Of a stretch of 38,053 nt of DNA, positions 17,353 through 26,503 are shown in pieces (position 1 is the first letter of the stretch; the number at the start of each line of letters is the position of its first letter). Both the position numbers and the translations under genes were made by a program. This DNA is from an uncultured Tropicimonas sp. (GTDB lineage Bacteria > Pseudomonadota > Alphaproteobacteria > Rhodobacterales > Rhodobacteraceae): contig CANLZY010000040.1 of NCBI GenBank assembly GCA_947495685.1, positions 1-38,053 on the forward strand, written 5' to 3'. The notes below the pieces were generated by a model. It ran no database searches and was not told where the DNA came from. It saw nothing but the letters and a program-made list of their open reading frames with translations.

Positions 17353-18366
17353 TCAGAACCCGGCAACGCGTTCTACCACCCACCAGGTCGCAACACAGCC
17401 GATGGCATAGCCGGTGATCGCGGTGCCGGTTGGCCCGATGGTTCCGTCGCTGTGAAGGACGCCGGTGCGGAACCGCCGGACGATCTGGAACAGCAACAGG
17501 ACAACGCCGACAAAGGCCAGTTGCCCCAATTCGACCCCGACGTTGAAGGCAAGCAGGGCCGCCGGGATGTCGCCCTCGGGCAGGCCGATCTCGGACAATG
17601 CACCGGCAAAGCCCAACCCGTGCAGCAGCCCAAAGGAAAACGATATCACCCAGGGGTATCGTTCACTCAGCCGCATCGCACCCTGACGGTGCTTCAGAAT
17701 CTCGATCGCCAGAAAGACGATCGACAGGGCAATGACCGCTTCGACCGGGGGGCCGGGAACGCTGAGCAGCCCCAATGCGGCAAGGGCCAGCGTGATGGAA
17801 TGGGCAACCGTGAACGCCGTGATTGCGCCGACCAGTCGCCACGGGTCGCGGATCAGCACCAGCAGCGCAAAGACAAACAGCAGGTGGTCCCAGCCGGACA
17901 GGATGTGGTCGAATCCGAGCTGGGCGTAGCTGCCGAAGACGGCCCATGTGGAGGGCACCTCCGGCACGACATGGCTTGGCGCGTCCGGGGTCAGGCGGAT
18001 GGTGGAGGGGGCCCGGTCCTGGGGCTGGATGCGCACCAGAACATCGGTACGCTGTGCCTCCAGTCCGGGGATCGCGATGGTGCCGCCCTGCAATCCATCG
18101 GGGCAGTCGGCGATCCATGCGGTGATCCAGGCAGAGCCGTCGTGGTTTGGCGCTGCGCCGTGGTCGGGGGTGCAGGTGGTCGGCAGGGTGGCGTCGATGG
18201 CCATCGGGGCGCCGTTGACATCGGGTTTTCGCCAGAAGACCTGCCAGGTCTCGGGCGTCATCTGACGCAGGTCCAGGTATCCCGGCTCCAGCGCGTGACC
18301 TGACGCGGTGCCCAGCCAGCCAAGTGTCAGCAGCACCCCAAGAAGGGCCCGGAAGAGCGCGGTCAT
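17353..18366 (-). CDS. HupE/UreJ-family membrane protein
   Basis: The 337-residue protein has a signal peptide (ending TASGHA), a periplasmic domain of about 120 residues with cysteines in PTTCTPDH and IADCPDG, and then six to seven membrane helices. The membrane part starts with the family hallmark GFDHILSGWDHLLFVFALLV, which holds conserved His and Asp residues. It continues with FTVAHSITLALAAL and GLLHGLGFAGALSEIG, both with helix-embedded histidines. HupE/UreJ proteins are linked to nickel or other metal uptake, but this long, soluble-domain type has no settled function. It overlaps the isomerase gene upstream by four bases (ATGA), and the two form a pair. Confidence 0.82.
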   Translation of the reverse strand: MTALFRALLGVLLTLGWLGTASGHALEPGYLDLRQMTPETWQVFWRKPDVNGAPMAIDATLPTTCTPDHGAAPNHDGSAWITAWIADCPDGLQGGTIAIPGLEAQRTDVLVRIQPQDRAPSTIRLTPDAPSHVVPEVPSTWAVFGSYAQLGFDHILSGWDHLLFVFALLVLIRDPWRLVGAITAFTVAHSITLALAALGLLSVPGPPVEAVIALSIVFLAIEILKHRQGAMRLSERYPWVISFSFGLLHGLGFAGALSEIGLPEGDIPAALLAFNVGVELGQLAFVGVVLLLFQIVRRFRTGVLHSDGTIGPTGTAITGYAIGCVATWWVVERVAGF

Positions 18367-19205
18367 GGGTTCAGCCTTTCGGCCAGGGTTGCCACGTCGG
18401 GAACCTCGATGTCGTAGCCAGCCTCAAGTGCTTCGTATTGTGCCTTGGCAAGTTCTTCGGTGGTGTCTCGACGCCATTCCAGCAGCACATCCTCGCGGAT
18501 CGTGTCGAACGGGGGCAGGGCAGCCGAGGTTCGTTCCGTGACCCGCACGAGGTGCGCGCCATAGCCCGATTGCACCGGACCGGCCCAGGTGCCGACCGGG
18601 AGCGCGGCCAGTGCCTCGGCGAAACCACGTCCAAAGGTTCCGTTGATCGTGCGCGCCGGGGCAAGCGGCATGCCACCCGGAAGCAGCGAGCGTGCGCCCT
18701 GGGTTTGTGGATCGGCGCCGCCCGACAACGCGGCGAGAGTGGTGGTGACGGTGTCCGCGCCGGCCTCTTGCCCGAGATACACCTGCGCGAAGGCGGTTTG
18801 GCCGGGGACGGTGAACCTCTCGGCGTTGGCGTTCAGAAAGCCCTGGAGGGTTTCGTCGTCCGGCTCCATCGCCTGTGCGACGGAGGTTGTCAGGAAATCC
18901 ATCTTTTGCACCAGCCGGCCGCGGATGACGCCATCACCTGTATCGAGGCCAAGGGCACGTGCTTCGCGCACCATCACCTCCTCGCGCACCAGGCCCCCAA
19001 TCATCGTGTCCAGTTCCTTGGCGGTGGGCGGGCGCCGCCAGGTTGCCTCGTACTGGTTCAACAGCCGGTCGACATCGGATGTGTCAACGACGATACGATC
19101 CGGTGCCTCGGAGGTGTCCGACGGAGGATTGAGCAGGGAAAACCACGCAAAAACAGCGACGGCCATCAGGAAAAAGTGGAAAAGCGGTTCCTTGAGAAGG
19201 CGCAT
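18363..19205 (-). CDS. Membrane-anchored parvulin-type peptidylprolyl isomerase
   Basis: I start at the ATG at 19205, giving 280 residues, because it opens a single membrane anchor (LLKEPLFHFFLMAVAVFAWF) behind AAAGGA; the longer frame adds 21 Arg-rich residues. The body is a periplasmic chaperone-like N-domain with LVREEVMVREARALGLDTGD. A parvulin (PpiC/rotamase) domain follows, with GTFGRGFAEALAALPVGTWA and SGYGAHLVRVTERTSAALPP. Such proteins assist folding of exported proteins. It is translated with the HupE-like protein, its likely client or partner. Confidence 0.85.
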   Translation of the reverse strand: MRLLKEPLFHFFLMAVAVFAWFSLLNPPSDTSEAPDRIVVDTSDVDRLLNQYEATWRRPPTAKELDTMIGGLVREEVMVREARALGLDTGDGVIRGRLVQKMDFLTTSVAQAMEPDDETLQGFLNANAERFTVPGQTAFAQVYLGQEAGADTVTTTLAALSGGADPQTQGARSLLPGGMPLAPARTINGTFGRGFAEALAALPVGTWAGPVQSGYGAHLVRVTERTSAALPPFDTIREDVLLEWRRDTTEELAKAQYEALEAGYDIEVPDVATLAERLNP

Positions 19206-19375
19206 GCCGAGGGTCCTTTGTCGAGGCAGGTTGTCGCGGCAAGGTAGCAGCGTCTGTGCGCGCCGCAACTGGTGTTGGGGGCGACGATCCGGTACATTGA
19301 ATTATCTGATGATCGGGGAAAGGGTGTCCGACACTGGCACGCCGCCTCGGCGCCATGAAACCTCGGAGTCCCCGC

Positions 19376-20407
19376 ATGTCTTATGTTCCCAATCCTGACC
19401 GCTATGACCGCATGACGTATCGCCGGTGCGGGTCGTCCGGGCTTAGGTTGCCGGCGATCTCGCTGGGTCTGTGGCACAATTTCGGCCATGATACGCCGCA
19501 TCGGACCAAACAGGAGATTTGCCGGGCCGCGTTCGACCACGGCATCACGCATTTCGATCTGGCCAATAACTATGGCCCGCCGCCGGGCTCGGCCGAGGAG
19601 GCCTTTGGCGAGATCCTGAGAACGGATTTCAGGGGCTACCGGGACGAGTTGATCATCTCGTCCAAGGCTGGCTACAACATGTGGCCCGGGCCCTATGGCG
19701 AATTCGGCAGCCGCAAGTACCTGATTGCCAGCTGTGACCAGAGCCTGAAGCGGATGGGTCTCGACTATGTCGACATCTTCTATTCACACCGCTTCGACCC
19801 TGAGACCCCGCTGGAAGAGACCATGGGCGCGTTGGCCGACATCGTGCGGGCCGGAAAGGCGCTGTATGTCGGCATCTCGTCCTACAACTCGGCCCGCAGT
19901 CGTGAAGCGGCGGAGATCCTCGAGGATATGGGCGTGCCGCTGCTGATCCATCAGCCGAGCTATTCGATGCTGAACCGCTGGGTGGAGCGCGATGGGTTGC
20001 GCGAAACGCTGGCCGGGCTTGGCGTCGGGTCGATCGCCTTTTCGCCGTTGGCCCAGGGAATGCTGACGAACAAGTACCTCAACGGCGTGCCCCAGGACAG
20101 CCGGGCGACCAAGGGCGGATCGTTCCGCGACGGGTTCCTGACGGAGAGCGCGCTGGCAAGCGTTCGGGCATTGAACGAGGTTGCCGCGCGGCGTGGACAG
20201 ACCCTGGCGCAAATGGCGCTTGCCTGGGTTCTGCGCAACGGCGGCATCACCACGGCGCTGATCGGGGCAAGTCGGCCTCAGCAGGTGATCGATTGTGCTG
20301 GTGCGGTTGAGAATCTGGAGTTCACCGACGCGGAACTGGCCGAGATCGACACGCTGTCCTCGGAAGAGGATATCAACATCTGGGCCGCCTCGTCAGAAGG
20401 CGTCTGA
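19376..20407 (+). CDS. gpr: Aldo/keto reductase, L-glyceraldehyde 3-phosphate reductase type
   Basis: The 343-residue cytoplasmic NADPH-dependent oxidoreductase matches E. coli YghZ (Gpr) closely over its whole length. Shared blocks include SLGLWHNFGH, ITHFDLANNYGPPPGSAEEA, LKRMGLDYVDIFYSHR and LLIHQPSYSMLNRWVE. Catalytic residues of the AKR tetrad are D and Y in FDLANNY, K in ISSKAGYN and H in FYSHR. The E. coli enzyme reduces L-glyceraldehyde 3-phosphate and methylglyoxal. I start at the ATG at 19376; an upstream in-frame ATG at 19355 adds 7 residues. It is divergent from the isomerase gene with a 170-bp gap. Confidence 0.92.
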   Translation: MSYVPNPDRYDRMTYRRCGSSGLRLPAISLGLWHNFGHDTPHRTKQEICRAAFDHGITHFDLANNYGPPPGSAEEAFGEILRTDFRGYRDELIISSKAGYNMWPGPYGEFGSRKYLIASCDQSLKRMGLDYVDIFYSHRFDPETPLEETMGALADIVRAGKALYVGISSYNSARSREAAEILEDMGVPLLIHQPSYSMLNRWVERDGLRETLAGLGVGSIAFSPLAQGMLTNKYLNGVPQDSRATKGGSFRDGFLTESALASVRALNEVAARRGQTLAQMALAWVLRNGGITTALIGASRPQQVIDCAGAVENLEFTDAELAEIDTLSSEEDINIWAASSEGV

Positions 20408-20415
20408 TCTGGTCT

Positions 20416-20440
20416 GGGCGGGGGAGGCTCCCGCCCGTCG
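20416..20440 (+). terminator. GC-rich hairpin between convergent genes
   Basis: GGGCGGG (20416-20422) pairs with CCCGCCC (20430-20436), with further pairing inside the loop. It follows the aldo/keto reductase stop by 8 bp and lies before the convergent lactate dehydrogenase end. There is no T-run, so it is a weak candidate. Confidence 0.4.
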
Positions 20441-20527
20441 GGACGCATCATGGATGCGTGCCTCCCGTTGGGCGTGGCCGCGCGGTGCCCGCGCGGCTGC
20501 AGCGCTCTGTTTCGACCGCATATTCCG

Positions 20528-21460
20528 TCAGAGGTCGAGCGCCTGTGCCGTATCTCGCAGAAGCAGGACGCTCTGCTCGAGGGCTGCTTTTTCCGCAGGG
20601 TCCAGATCCGGGGCAAGGTCCAGTTCCACGCCATTGCGCCCGATCACCCGCGGGATGGAATAGGCGATCTGCGGCAAGCCGGCGATGCCGTGGGTCTCGG
20701 TCGAGACCGACATCACGATCCGCCGATCCTGGGAGATCGCCGACACCAGCCGCGCCAAGCCGGCGCCGATACCGTAATACGTCGCCCCCTTTCCCGCGAT
20801 GATCGAATAGGCCGCGTTGCGCACGGCGTCGTCGATCCGGGCGCGGACGTCGGCGGTAATCGGCGCGCCGGCATAGGCCGCAAAGGCATCCAGCCGCATG
20901 TTGGCCGCCCGGACGCTGGACCAGGCCAGCACTTCGCTGTCACCGTGTTCGCCCAGAACGTATGCGTGGATCGATTGTGGCGTGATGCCGATCTGGGCGC
21001 TCAGCAGGCTCCGAAACCGCGCGGTGTCGAGAATCGTCCCCGAGCCAATCACCCGATGGGCGGGCAGGCCCGACAGCTTGTGGGCGATGGTGGTCATGAT
21101 ATCGACGGGGTTGGTGGCAACCAGCAGGATCGGATCCGGCACCACGGCCAGGATTGACGAGATCACGGTGCGAAAGACCTCGGCGTTTCGCGCCAGCAGC
21201 GATAGGCGACTTTCACCCGGTTTCTGCCCGACCCCGGCCGCCAGGATGACGATCTCGGCCCCGGCGAGATCTGCGTAATCACCGCTCGTGACGATCGTGG
21301 TGGATGCAAAGGGCATGCCGTGGTTGATGTCTTCGGCCTGCGCGCGCGACATGGCCGGATCAAGATCGACCAGCACGACCGATTGCGCCACGCCGAGCAG
21401 GCCAATGGCATAGGCCGCCGTGCTGCCGACCATTCCGGCTCCGATAATTCCGACTTTCAT
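20528..21460 (-). CDS. ldh: L-lactate dehydrogenase
   Basis: The 310-residue enzyme interconverts pyruvate and L-lactate with NAD(H). The Rossmann loop is GIIGAGMVGSTAAYAI at the start. The specificity loop reads GQKPGESR with Gln79, equivalent to Gln102 in LDH; malate dehydrogenases have Arg there. The catalytic pair is Asp145 and His172 (GEHGDSE), and the substrate Arg is in DTARFR (Arg148). I start at the ATG at 21460, preceded by GAAAGGGG, because the fold begins right there; the longer frame adds 12 residues. It lies about 100 bp downstream of the DUF4424 gene on the same strand and might be the end of that transcript. Confidence 0.92.
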   Translation of the reverse strand: MKVGIIGAGMVGSTAAYAIGLLGVAQSVVLVDLDPAMSRAQAEDINHGMPFASTTIVTSGDYADLAGAEIVILAAGVGQKPGESRLSLLARNAEVFRTVISSILAVVPDPILLVATNPVDIMTTIAHKLSGLPAHRVIGSGTILDTARFRSLLSAQIGITPQSIHAYVLGEHGDSEVLAWSSVRAANMRLDAFAAYAGAPITADVRARIDDAVRNAAYSIIAGKGATYYGIGAGLARLVSAISQDRRIVMSVSTETHGIAGLPQIAYSIPRVIGRNGVELDLAPDLDPAEKAALEQSVLLLRDTAQALDL

Positions 21461-21562
21461 GCCTGCGCCCCTCTCGATTGCACTGCTTGCGCACAAACTA
21501 GCCTGTTGGACGCGCGAGCGAAGCCTTTTTCCGGATCGGCGCGGGGCAAACGTTGCTGGCGT

Positions 21563-22561
21563 TCAGGACTCCGGCATCTGCGATATGAACAACACCGTCA
21601 GATCGTGGTCGGGGGTGTAGTTTTCCGCGCTCCATTCGAATGTCGTCGGGCCGGTCTTGCGGATGCCATCCCGGCACAGCGAGACAAGTGCGGCGGGGCT
21701 GCCCTTGTCGATGGTCAAATGGAACCGGCCGATCGGGCCGCGCCAGTTGTTTGCGGTGGTCAGGATATAGTCCAGCAGCTTGAGCGACAGGATGTCGTGT
21801 TCGCTGGCCGCAAGCATCCGCCGGGCGCCGGATTCGAAGGACGGATCGATACAGGCCTCCCGATGAAAACTGCGGGCCTCGATGTCGTAGTCGGAAAAGA
21901 ATGTCCAGGTCGGCACCGGCGTATAGGCATGGTGAACCTCGACGTCCTGTCCCTGCGGAAAGGTCATTTTCCAGAAATAGGTCAGGTGGGTCTGCCAGGC
22001 GGGCCAGAAGCCGTCGCCCCAGTCGTCGTCGTGGATGGCGCCGGCCTGGCGAAGCTCTGCCAGGGCTTGCGATGGCAGGTTGTCCAGATGCGCGTACAGG
22101 CGGTCGGCGGAGGCCTGATCGGGCGTCACCATGGTCACCGGGATCTGCCAGCGGGCCAGCAGGGCGGTCACATCTGTTCCGGTCTTGCCGATCGCCTTGG
22201 CGTCCAGTTGGGGTCCGATCGGTGCGCCGTCGATCCACAGCTGGAAATCCACCACGTCGTACGGGTCTCCGGGCACAAAATCATAGGAGGCCTCTTCGGA
22301 ATATTCGATGGGGGGCAGCGGAAACGCGACAAGCGTGGTGATCGGCTGCGCTCCGGTGTTGCGGAACAGGTAGCGCACCCGGATCTCGTCAGTGCTGAGA
22401 TAGAGGTCTTCCTCCAGCATCCGGATGTCGGCATTGGGAACCAGCACAAGGTCGCCGGTCTGCAGGCTGGCGGTCGAATCATTGGCCAGCGCCTCGCCCC
22501 CCGCCAGGAACAAGGTCGCCACAATGGACGCGGCGGCGGTCCGGATCATGTGTCGAGTCAT
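21563..22561 (-). CDS. Exported DUF4424-family protein
   Basis: The 332-residue product has a signal peptide (MTRHMIRTAAASIVATLFLA, cleaved near ALA-ND). The mature part resembles DUF4424 proteins: NDSTASLQTGDLVLVPNADI and RMLEEDLYLSTDEIRVRYLF, then VAFPLPPIEY and beta-rich segments such as GPTTFEWSAENYTPDHDLTV. Family function is unknown to me; the composition suggests an Ig-like periplasmic domain. The start is supported by GGGGAGGG upstream. It follows ccmI by 54 bp, with an imperfect GC hairpin between, so it may belong to the cytochrome-maturation operon. Confidence 0.75.
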   Translation of the reverse strand: MTRHMIRTAAASIVATLFLAGGEALANDSTASLQTGDLVLVPNADIRMLEEDLYLSTDEIRVRYLFRNTGAQPITTLVAFPLPPIEYSEEASYDFVPGDPYDVVDFQLWIDGAPIGPQLDAKAIGKTGTDVTALLARWQIPVTMVTPDQASADRLYAHLDNLPSQALAELRQAGAIHDDDWGDGFWPAWQTHLTYFWKMTFPQGQDVEVHHAYTPVPTWTFFSDYDIEARSFHREACIDPSFESGARRMLAASEHDILSLKLLDYILTTANNWRGPIGRFHLTIDKGSPAALVSLCRDGIRKTGPTTFEWSAENYTPDHDLTVLFISQMPES

Positions 22562-22615
22562 GTTTCGCCCTCCCCAAGGCAGGATGGCGGTCCGCCGTGT
22601 CAGGCGGCGGTCCCG

Positions 22616-24037
22616 TCAGTTGGCGCCGATGACCTCTCCGGCACCGGCGCGAAGCTCGGCAAGCACCGAGTCGTTGCCATCATAGTGATCCATCGCCGAG
22701 GCGTAAGCGGCCCTGGCCTTGTCCAGTCGTCCGAGGTTGGCATAGGAGCGCACCAGCATGATCCAGCCGTCCAGGTTGTCGGGGTTCTCTTCCAGCTTGG
22801 CGGCGAGCCCGGCGACCATGCCGTCGATCATGTCGTCCTGCTCCTCCTGACTCAGCGCTGTCACGGCTGCGATCTGGTCTGCGTCAGGTCCGGTAACGCC
22901 CGGGCCACGGTCCAGCATGTCCAGCCCGAGCGCCCGGGCGGTTTCGTCGAACATCTGCAACACGAAGGGCGCTGCCTTGAAGTGGCGTCGACCCTCGTTG
23001 ATCGCAGCCAGCGCGGCGTCGTTGTTGCCAAGACCGGATTGTTCCGTGGCCAGGGCGATCCAGGCCTTGTAATCGGTCGGATCTGCCGCGAGGACGGCGG
23101 TCAACTCCGCAACCCGATCAGCACTGGCTGCAGGGCTATCGGTGCCACCGGCGGCGGCAATTTCGGCCGGGGTCGCATCGGGCAGATAGCGGATGATATC
23201 GTGTTTCAGGAAGCGGGTCATGTTGATGATATCGCGCCGGATCATCGCCACCCAAGGCGCGTTTGGCGGGGAGTCCGCGTAGAGCCGGGACCAGTCCTGC
23301 ACAGCGCCTTCGAAGTCCTGGCTTTGGGCCTTTGCCAGCGCCACGTAGTAGCGGGCGCGGGAATCAGCTTGCTCCGCCAGAACCTGTTCGAACAGGATCC
23401 GGGCCGCGGGCGGCACCTTGTTGCCGTTGGCCAGCGTCATGGCCTCGGCGTAGGCCGACAGCACGGCTGGGTTGTTGTCGGACAATTCCACCGCGTGACG
23501 ATACGCATCCGCGGCCGAGGCGTTGTCGCCAATCTCGGCATAGGACCGCGCCAGCACCCACCAGGTTTCGAAATCATCGGGGGTTTCGGCGGCCGCGTCG
23601 ACCAGCAACTGGATGGAACTGTTGATGTCACCCGCCGCCGCCTGCTGCGTCAACATCTCGGTGCGGCGTGCGGCCAGCGGTTGGTCCGGTTCGTCGGGCG
23701 CGCCGAGGGCCGCATAGAGCCCGACCACCGCGGCGACTGACACGCCAGCAAGGCCCAGGCCCGCCGGCACGGACCGGTGGCCGACGAAGAACCCTTGATC
23801 GAGGTTCCTGGCTGCGGACAGGGCACGACGTTCGATCTCGTGCCGGGCGGCCTGGCATTCGCCGTCGCTGATCAGACCGGCCTGCCGGTCGCGTTCGACT
23901 TCGTCGAGCTGATCGCGATAGATCGAGATGCTCGAATCGGTGGCGTCCATTTCCATTTGGCCGCGCCGAAGGAACGGGCGGGCCATCCACAGGCCGGTCA
24001 GGGCGGCCAGGAGTGTGAGTATGCTCCAGAACAGCAT
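22616..24037 (-). CDS. ccmI: Cytochrome c biogenesis protein CcmI (heme lyase subunit)
   Basis: The 473-residue protein has the CcmI layout: an N-terminal membrane helix (FWSILTLLAALTGLWMARPF), a cytoplasmic loop with YRDQLDEVERDRQAGLISDG, a second helix (VPAGLGLAGVSVAAVVGLYA, about residues 90-110), and a long periplasmic TPR region. That region includes DDFETWWVLARSYAEIGDNA and later DNLDGWIMLVRSYANLGRLD. CcmI holds the apocytochrome for heme attachment by CcmF and CcmH. In the nitrite-reductase-specific system the TPR partner is NrfG. Its start overlaps the ccmH stop by one base. Confidence 0.92.
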   Translation of the reverse strand: MLFWSILTLLAALTGLWMARPFLRRGQMEMDATDSSISIYRDQLDEVERDRQAGLISDGECQAARHEIERRALSAARNLDQGFFVGHRSVPAGLGLAGVSVAAVVGLYAALGAPDEPDQPLAARRTEMLTQQAAAGDINSSIQLLVDAAAETPDDFETWWVLARSYAEIGDNASAADAYRHAVELSDNNPAVLSAYAEAMTLANGNKVPPAARILFEQVLAEQADSRARYYVALAKAQSQDFEGAVQDWSRLYADSPPNAPWVAMIRRDIINMTRFLKHDIIRYLPDATPAEIAAAGGTDSPAASADRVAELTAVLAADPTDYKAWIALATEQSGLGNNDAALAAINEGRRHFKAAPFVLQMFDETARALGLDMLDRGPGVTGPDADQIAAVTALSQEEQDDMIDGMVAGLAAKLEENPDNLDGWIMLVRSYANLGRLDKARAAYASAMDHYDGNDSVLAELRAGAGEVIGAN

Positions 24038-24513
24038 CAGCGTTCCTCCTGTCCGAGCAGGCGCCGGGCTTCGGCGTGATCGGCATCCGACATGTGTGAG
24101 AGGTCTTCAGGGGCGGTCTTGCGGCCGCGCAGATATGTCGAAAGCAACCCGCCGCCCAGCAACAGGAAGCCGATCGGTGCCAGCCACAACAGGTAGGTTT
24201 GCGCCGTGACCGGCGGATTCAGCAGGACGTAGTCGCCAAAACGGCTGCGGACGTATTCCAATACCTCGGCGTCGCTGTCGCCGGCATCCATCCGTTCGCG
24301 CACGACCACCCGCAGGTCCTTGGCCAACCCGGCGTTGGAGTCAAAGATCGACTGGTTCTGGCAGACAAGGCAGCGCAGTTCGCGGCCGATCTCGCGGGCG
24401 CGGGCCTCTCGGGCGGGGTCGGCAAACATCTCGTCAGCGTCGACGGCCAGAACAGGGGCCGCGAGGGTCATTGTCAGGGCGGCGAGTCCGGCGCACAGAA
24501 CGGAACGGATCAT
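24037..24513 (-). CDS. ccmH: Cytochrome c biogenesis thiol protein CcmH (CcmL/NrfF type)
   Basis: The 158-residue protein has a signal peptide, then the family motif LRCLVCQNQSIFDSNAGLAK with the LRCxxC redox pair that reduces or binds the apocytochrome CXXCH cysteines, and a C-terminal membrane helix (TYLLWLAPIGFLLLGGGLLS). I start at the ATG at 24513, giving a good signal peptide, rather than 19 residues upstream. It is the short form (also called CcmL, NrfF or Ccl2), with the TPR part encoded separately as ccmI. It lies between ccmF (10-bp gap) and ccmI (overlap). Confidence 0.93.
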   Translation of the reverse strand: MIRSVLCAGLAALTMTLAAPVLAVDADEMFADPAREARAREIGRELRCLVCQNQSIFDSNAGLAKDLRVVVRERMDAGDSDAEVLEYVRSRFGDYVLLNPPVTAQTYLLWLAPIGFLLLGGGLLSTYLRGRKTAPEDLSHMSDADHAEARRLLGQEER

Positions 24514-24523
24514 GGGGGCTCTC

Positions 24524-26503
24524 CTATTCCGCTGGTTGTGCGGCCATGCGGCGGCGGTCCGAGGGGGCACCGACCCGCAAGCGGCGGTCGAACAACGAGA
24601 TCAGCGCCGATAGCGTGATCAGCAACGCCCCCGTCCACATCCAGGGCACACCGGGGTTGTAGTAGTATCGGGTCACGTAGCCGCCCGTTCCATTCGGATC
24701 GCCCAGCACGCCGTAGAGATCGCCGTGCCAGAGGGTGACGATCCCGGCCTCGGTCGTCGGCTGACGCTCTACCGGGTACCAACGGCGCTCCGGCGCCAGG
24801 CTGGTCACGAACTTGCCGTTCCGAGTGACCTCCATCCGGGCGATCGACGTCTGGAAATTCGGCCCGGCGGTGTTGCGGATCTCGTGCAGGGAAAATTCGT
24901 AGGGGCCGACCTTGGTGGCGGTGCCGGGCTGCACGGTCTGGATGGCCTCGGCGCTCCACACCGACACGGCAATGACACCGGCCGCCGCGATCGCCATCCC
25001 GGCGTGGCCAAGATAGAGACCATAGGCCGATGCGGGCAGGCCGACGGCTCGGCGCAGAGCAATCGCCGGCCTCGCTTTCGGCAGGCCGATACGCCGTCCG
25101 AAATCGATCAGCGTGGCCACGGCGAGGAAGCTGGCAATGAAGACGCCCAGCAGGCCAACGGCATCCCACAACCCAAGCGAGACCGCGAGGATCAGCGTCA
25201 GGATCAGGGATATGGCGGCCGTCAGGCCGGTGCGGCGCAGCACCTCTGCCCGGTTCGCCCGCTTCCAGGCCATGAACGGCCCGATGCCGGCCGCCAGCAT
25301 GGCAAGCCCGAAGATCGGCAGGAAGGTCTTGTTGAAGTAGGGTGCCCCGACCGAGATCTTGGCGCCGTTCAGCAGTTCGAGGAACAACGGGTAGAGCGTG
25401 CCGACAAAGACCACGCCGCAAGCCGCTGCCAGCAGCAGGTTGTTCACCAGCAGGCCGGTTTCGCGCGAATAGATCGAGAACACCCCGCCATCCTGCAGTT
25501 TCGGAGCGCGCCACGCATAGAGCGTCAGCGCACCGCCGATTGCGATGCAGAGCAGCAGCAGGATAAAGGCGCCGCGCTCGGGATCCGTGGCAAAGGCATG
25601 AACCGAGGTCAGGATACCGGAGCGGACCAGGAAGGTGCCGATCAGGCTGAGCGAGAAGGTCAGGATCGCCAGCAGGATGGTCCACTTGAGCAGCGCGTTG
25701 CGCTTTTCGACGACAATGGCGGAATGCAGCAGGGCCGTTCCGACAAGCCATGGCATGAAGGAAGCGTTTTCCACCGGGTCCCAGAACCAGAACCCGCCCC
25801 ATCCAAGCTCGTAATACGCCCACCAGGACCCGAGCGCGATGCCTGCGGTCAGCCCCGACCAGGCGAACAAAACCCAGGGGCGCATCCAGCGCGCCCAGGC
25901 CGGATCGACCCGCCCGGTGATCAACGCCGCGACGGCAAAGGAGAAGGCGGTCGAGAACCCGACGTAGCCGAGGTAGAGCAGCGGCGGGTGAAAGGCGACG
26001 CCCGGGTCCTGCAACAGCGGGTTCATCCCCTCACCGTTGATCGGCGCATTGGCCAGACGTTCGAAGGGATTCGAGGTGACCAGGATGAAGAAATAGAAGC
26101 CGACCCCGATCATCGCCTGCACGGCCAGCACCGTGGCCCGGACGACCACCGGGATCACCCGGCCAAAGATCGAGATCAGCACTCCGAACAGCGACAGCAT
26201 CAGCACCCACAGCAGCATGGAGCCTTCGTGGTTGGCCCAGACGCCGCTGACCTTGTAGAGCATCGGCTTGGAAGAGTGCGAGTTCAGCGCCACGACCTTC
26301 AACGAGAAATCCGAGACGACAAAGGCCCAGGTGAGGGCGGCAAATGCCATTGCCGTACCGAAGAACTGCACCTGCGCGGCAGTATCGGCAACCTTCATGG
26401 CCGCCGGCGAGCCGTTTACCGTGCCCCACAGGGGCACGGTGGATTGTATCAGCGCGGCCACGAGAGCGAGGCACAGGGCGAAATGTCCGAGCTCGATGAT
26501 CAT
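24524..26503 (-). CDS. ccmF: Heme lyase membrane subunit CcmF
   Basis: The 659-residue polytopic protein (about 14-15 membrane helices) carries the WWD heme-handling domain GSWWAYYELGWGGFWFWDPV at residues 226-243, preceded by FHPPLLYLGYVG with a conserved histidine and SGVWANHEGSMLLW with another. CcmF/NrfE proteins transfer heme from CcmE to apocytochromes together with CcmH and CcmI. The ATG overlaps the stop of the FNR-type regulator gene (ATGA), so synthesis is coupled to that regulator. No ccmE, ccmG or ccmABCD is in the window; those must be elsewhere. The set F-H-I alone beside a multiheme cytochrome recalls nrfEFG. Confidence 0.95.
   Translation of the reverse strand: MIIELGHFALCLALVAALIQSTVPLWGTVNGSPAAMKVADTAAQVQFFGTAMAFAALTWAFVVSDFSLKVVALNSHSSKPMLYKVSGVWANHEGSMLLWVLMLSLFGVLISIFGRVIPVVVRATVLAVQAMIGVGFYFFILVTSNPFERLANAPINGEGMNPLLQDPGVAFHPPLLYLGYVGFSTAFSFAVAALITGRVDPAWARWMRPWVLFAWSGLTAGIALGSWWAYYELGWGGFWFWDPVENASFMPWLVGTALLHSAIVVEKRNALLKWTILLAILTFSLSLIGTFLVRSGILTSVHAFATDPERGAFILLLLCIAIGGALTLYAWRAPKLQDGGVFSIYSRETGLLVNNLLLAAACGVVFVGTLYPLFLELLNGAKISVGAPYFNKTFLPIFGLAMLAAGIGPFMAWKRANRAEVLRRTGLTAAISLILTLILAVSLGLWDAVGLLGVFIASFLAVATLIDFGRRIGLPKARPAIALRRAVGLPASAYGLYLGHAGMAIAAAGVIAVSVWSAEAIQTVQPGTATKVGPYEFSLHEIRNTAGPNFQTSIARMEVTRNGKFVTSLAPERRWYPVERQPTTEAGIVTLWHGDLYGVLGDPNGTGGYVTRYYYNPGVPWMWTGALLITLSALISLFDRRLRVGAPSDRRRMAAQPAE

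Noticed and set aside
21320-23740. An 806-residue plus-strand open frame opposite ldh, DUF4424 and ccmI
   Set aside because: It is antisense to three supported genes and crosses their intergenic regions; no domain is seen.
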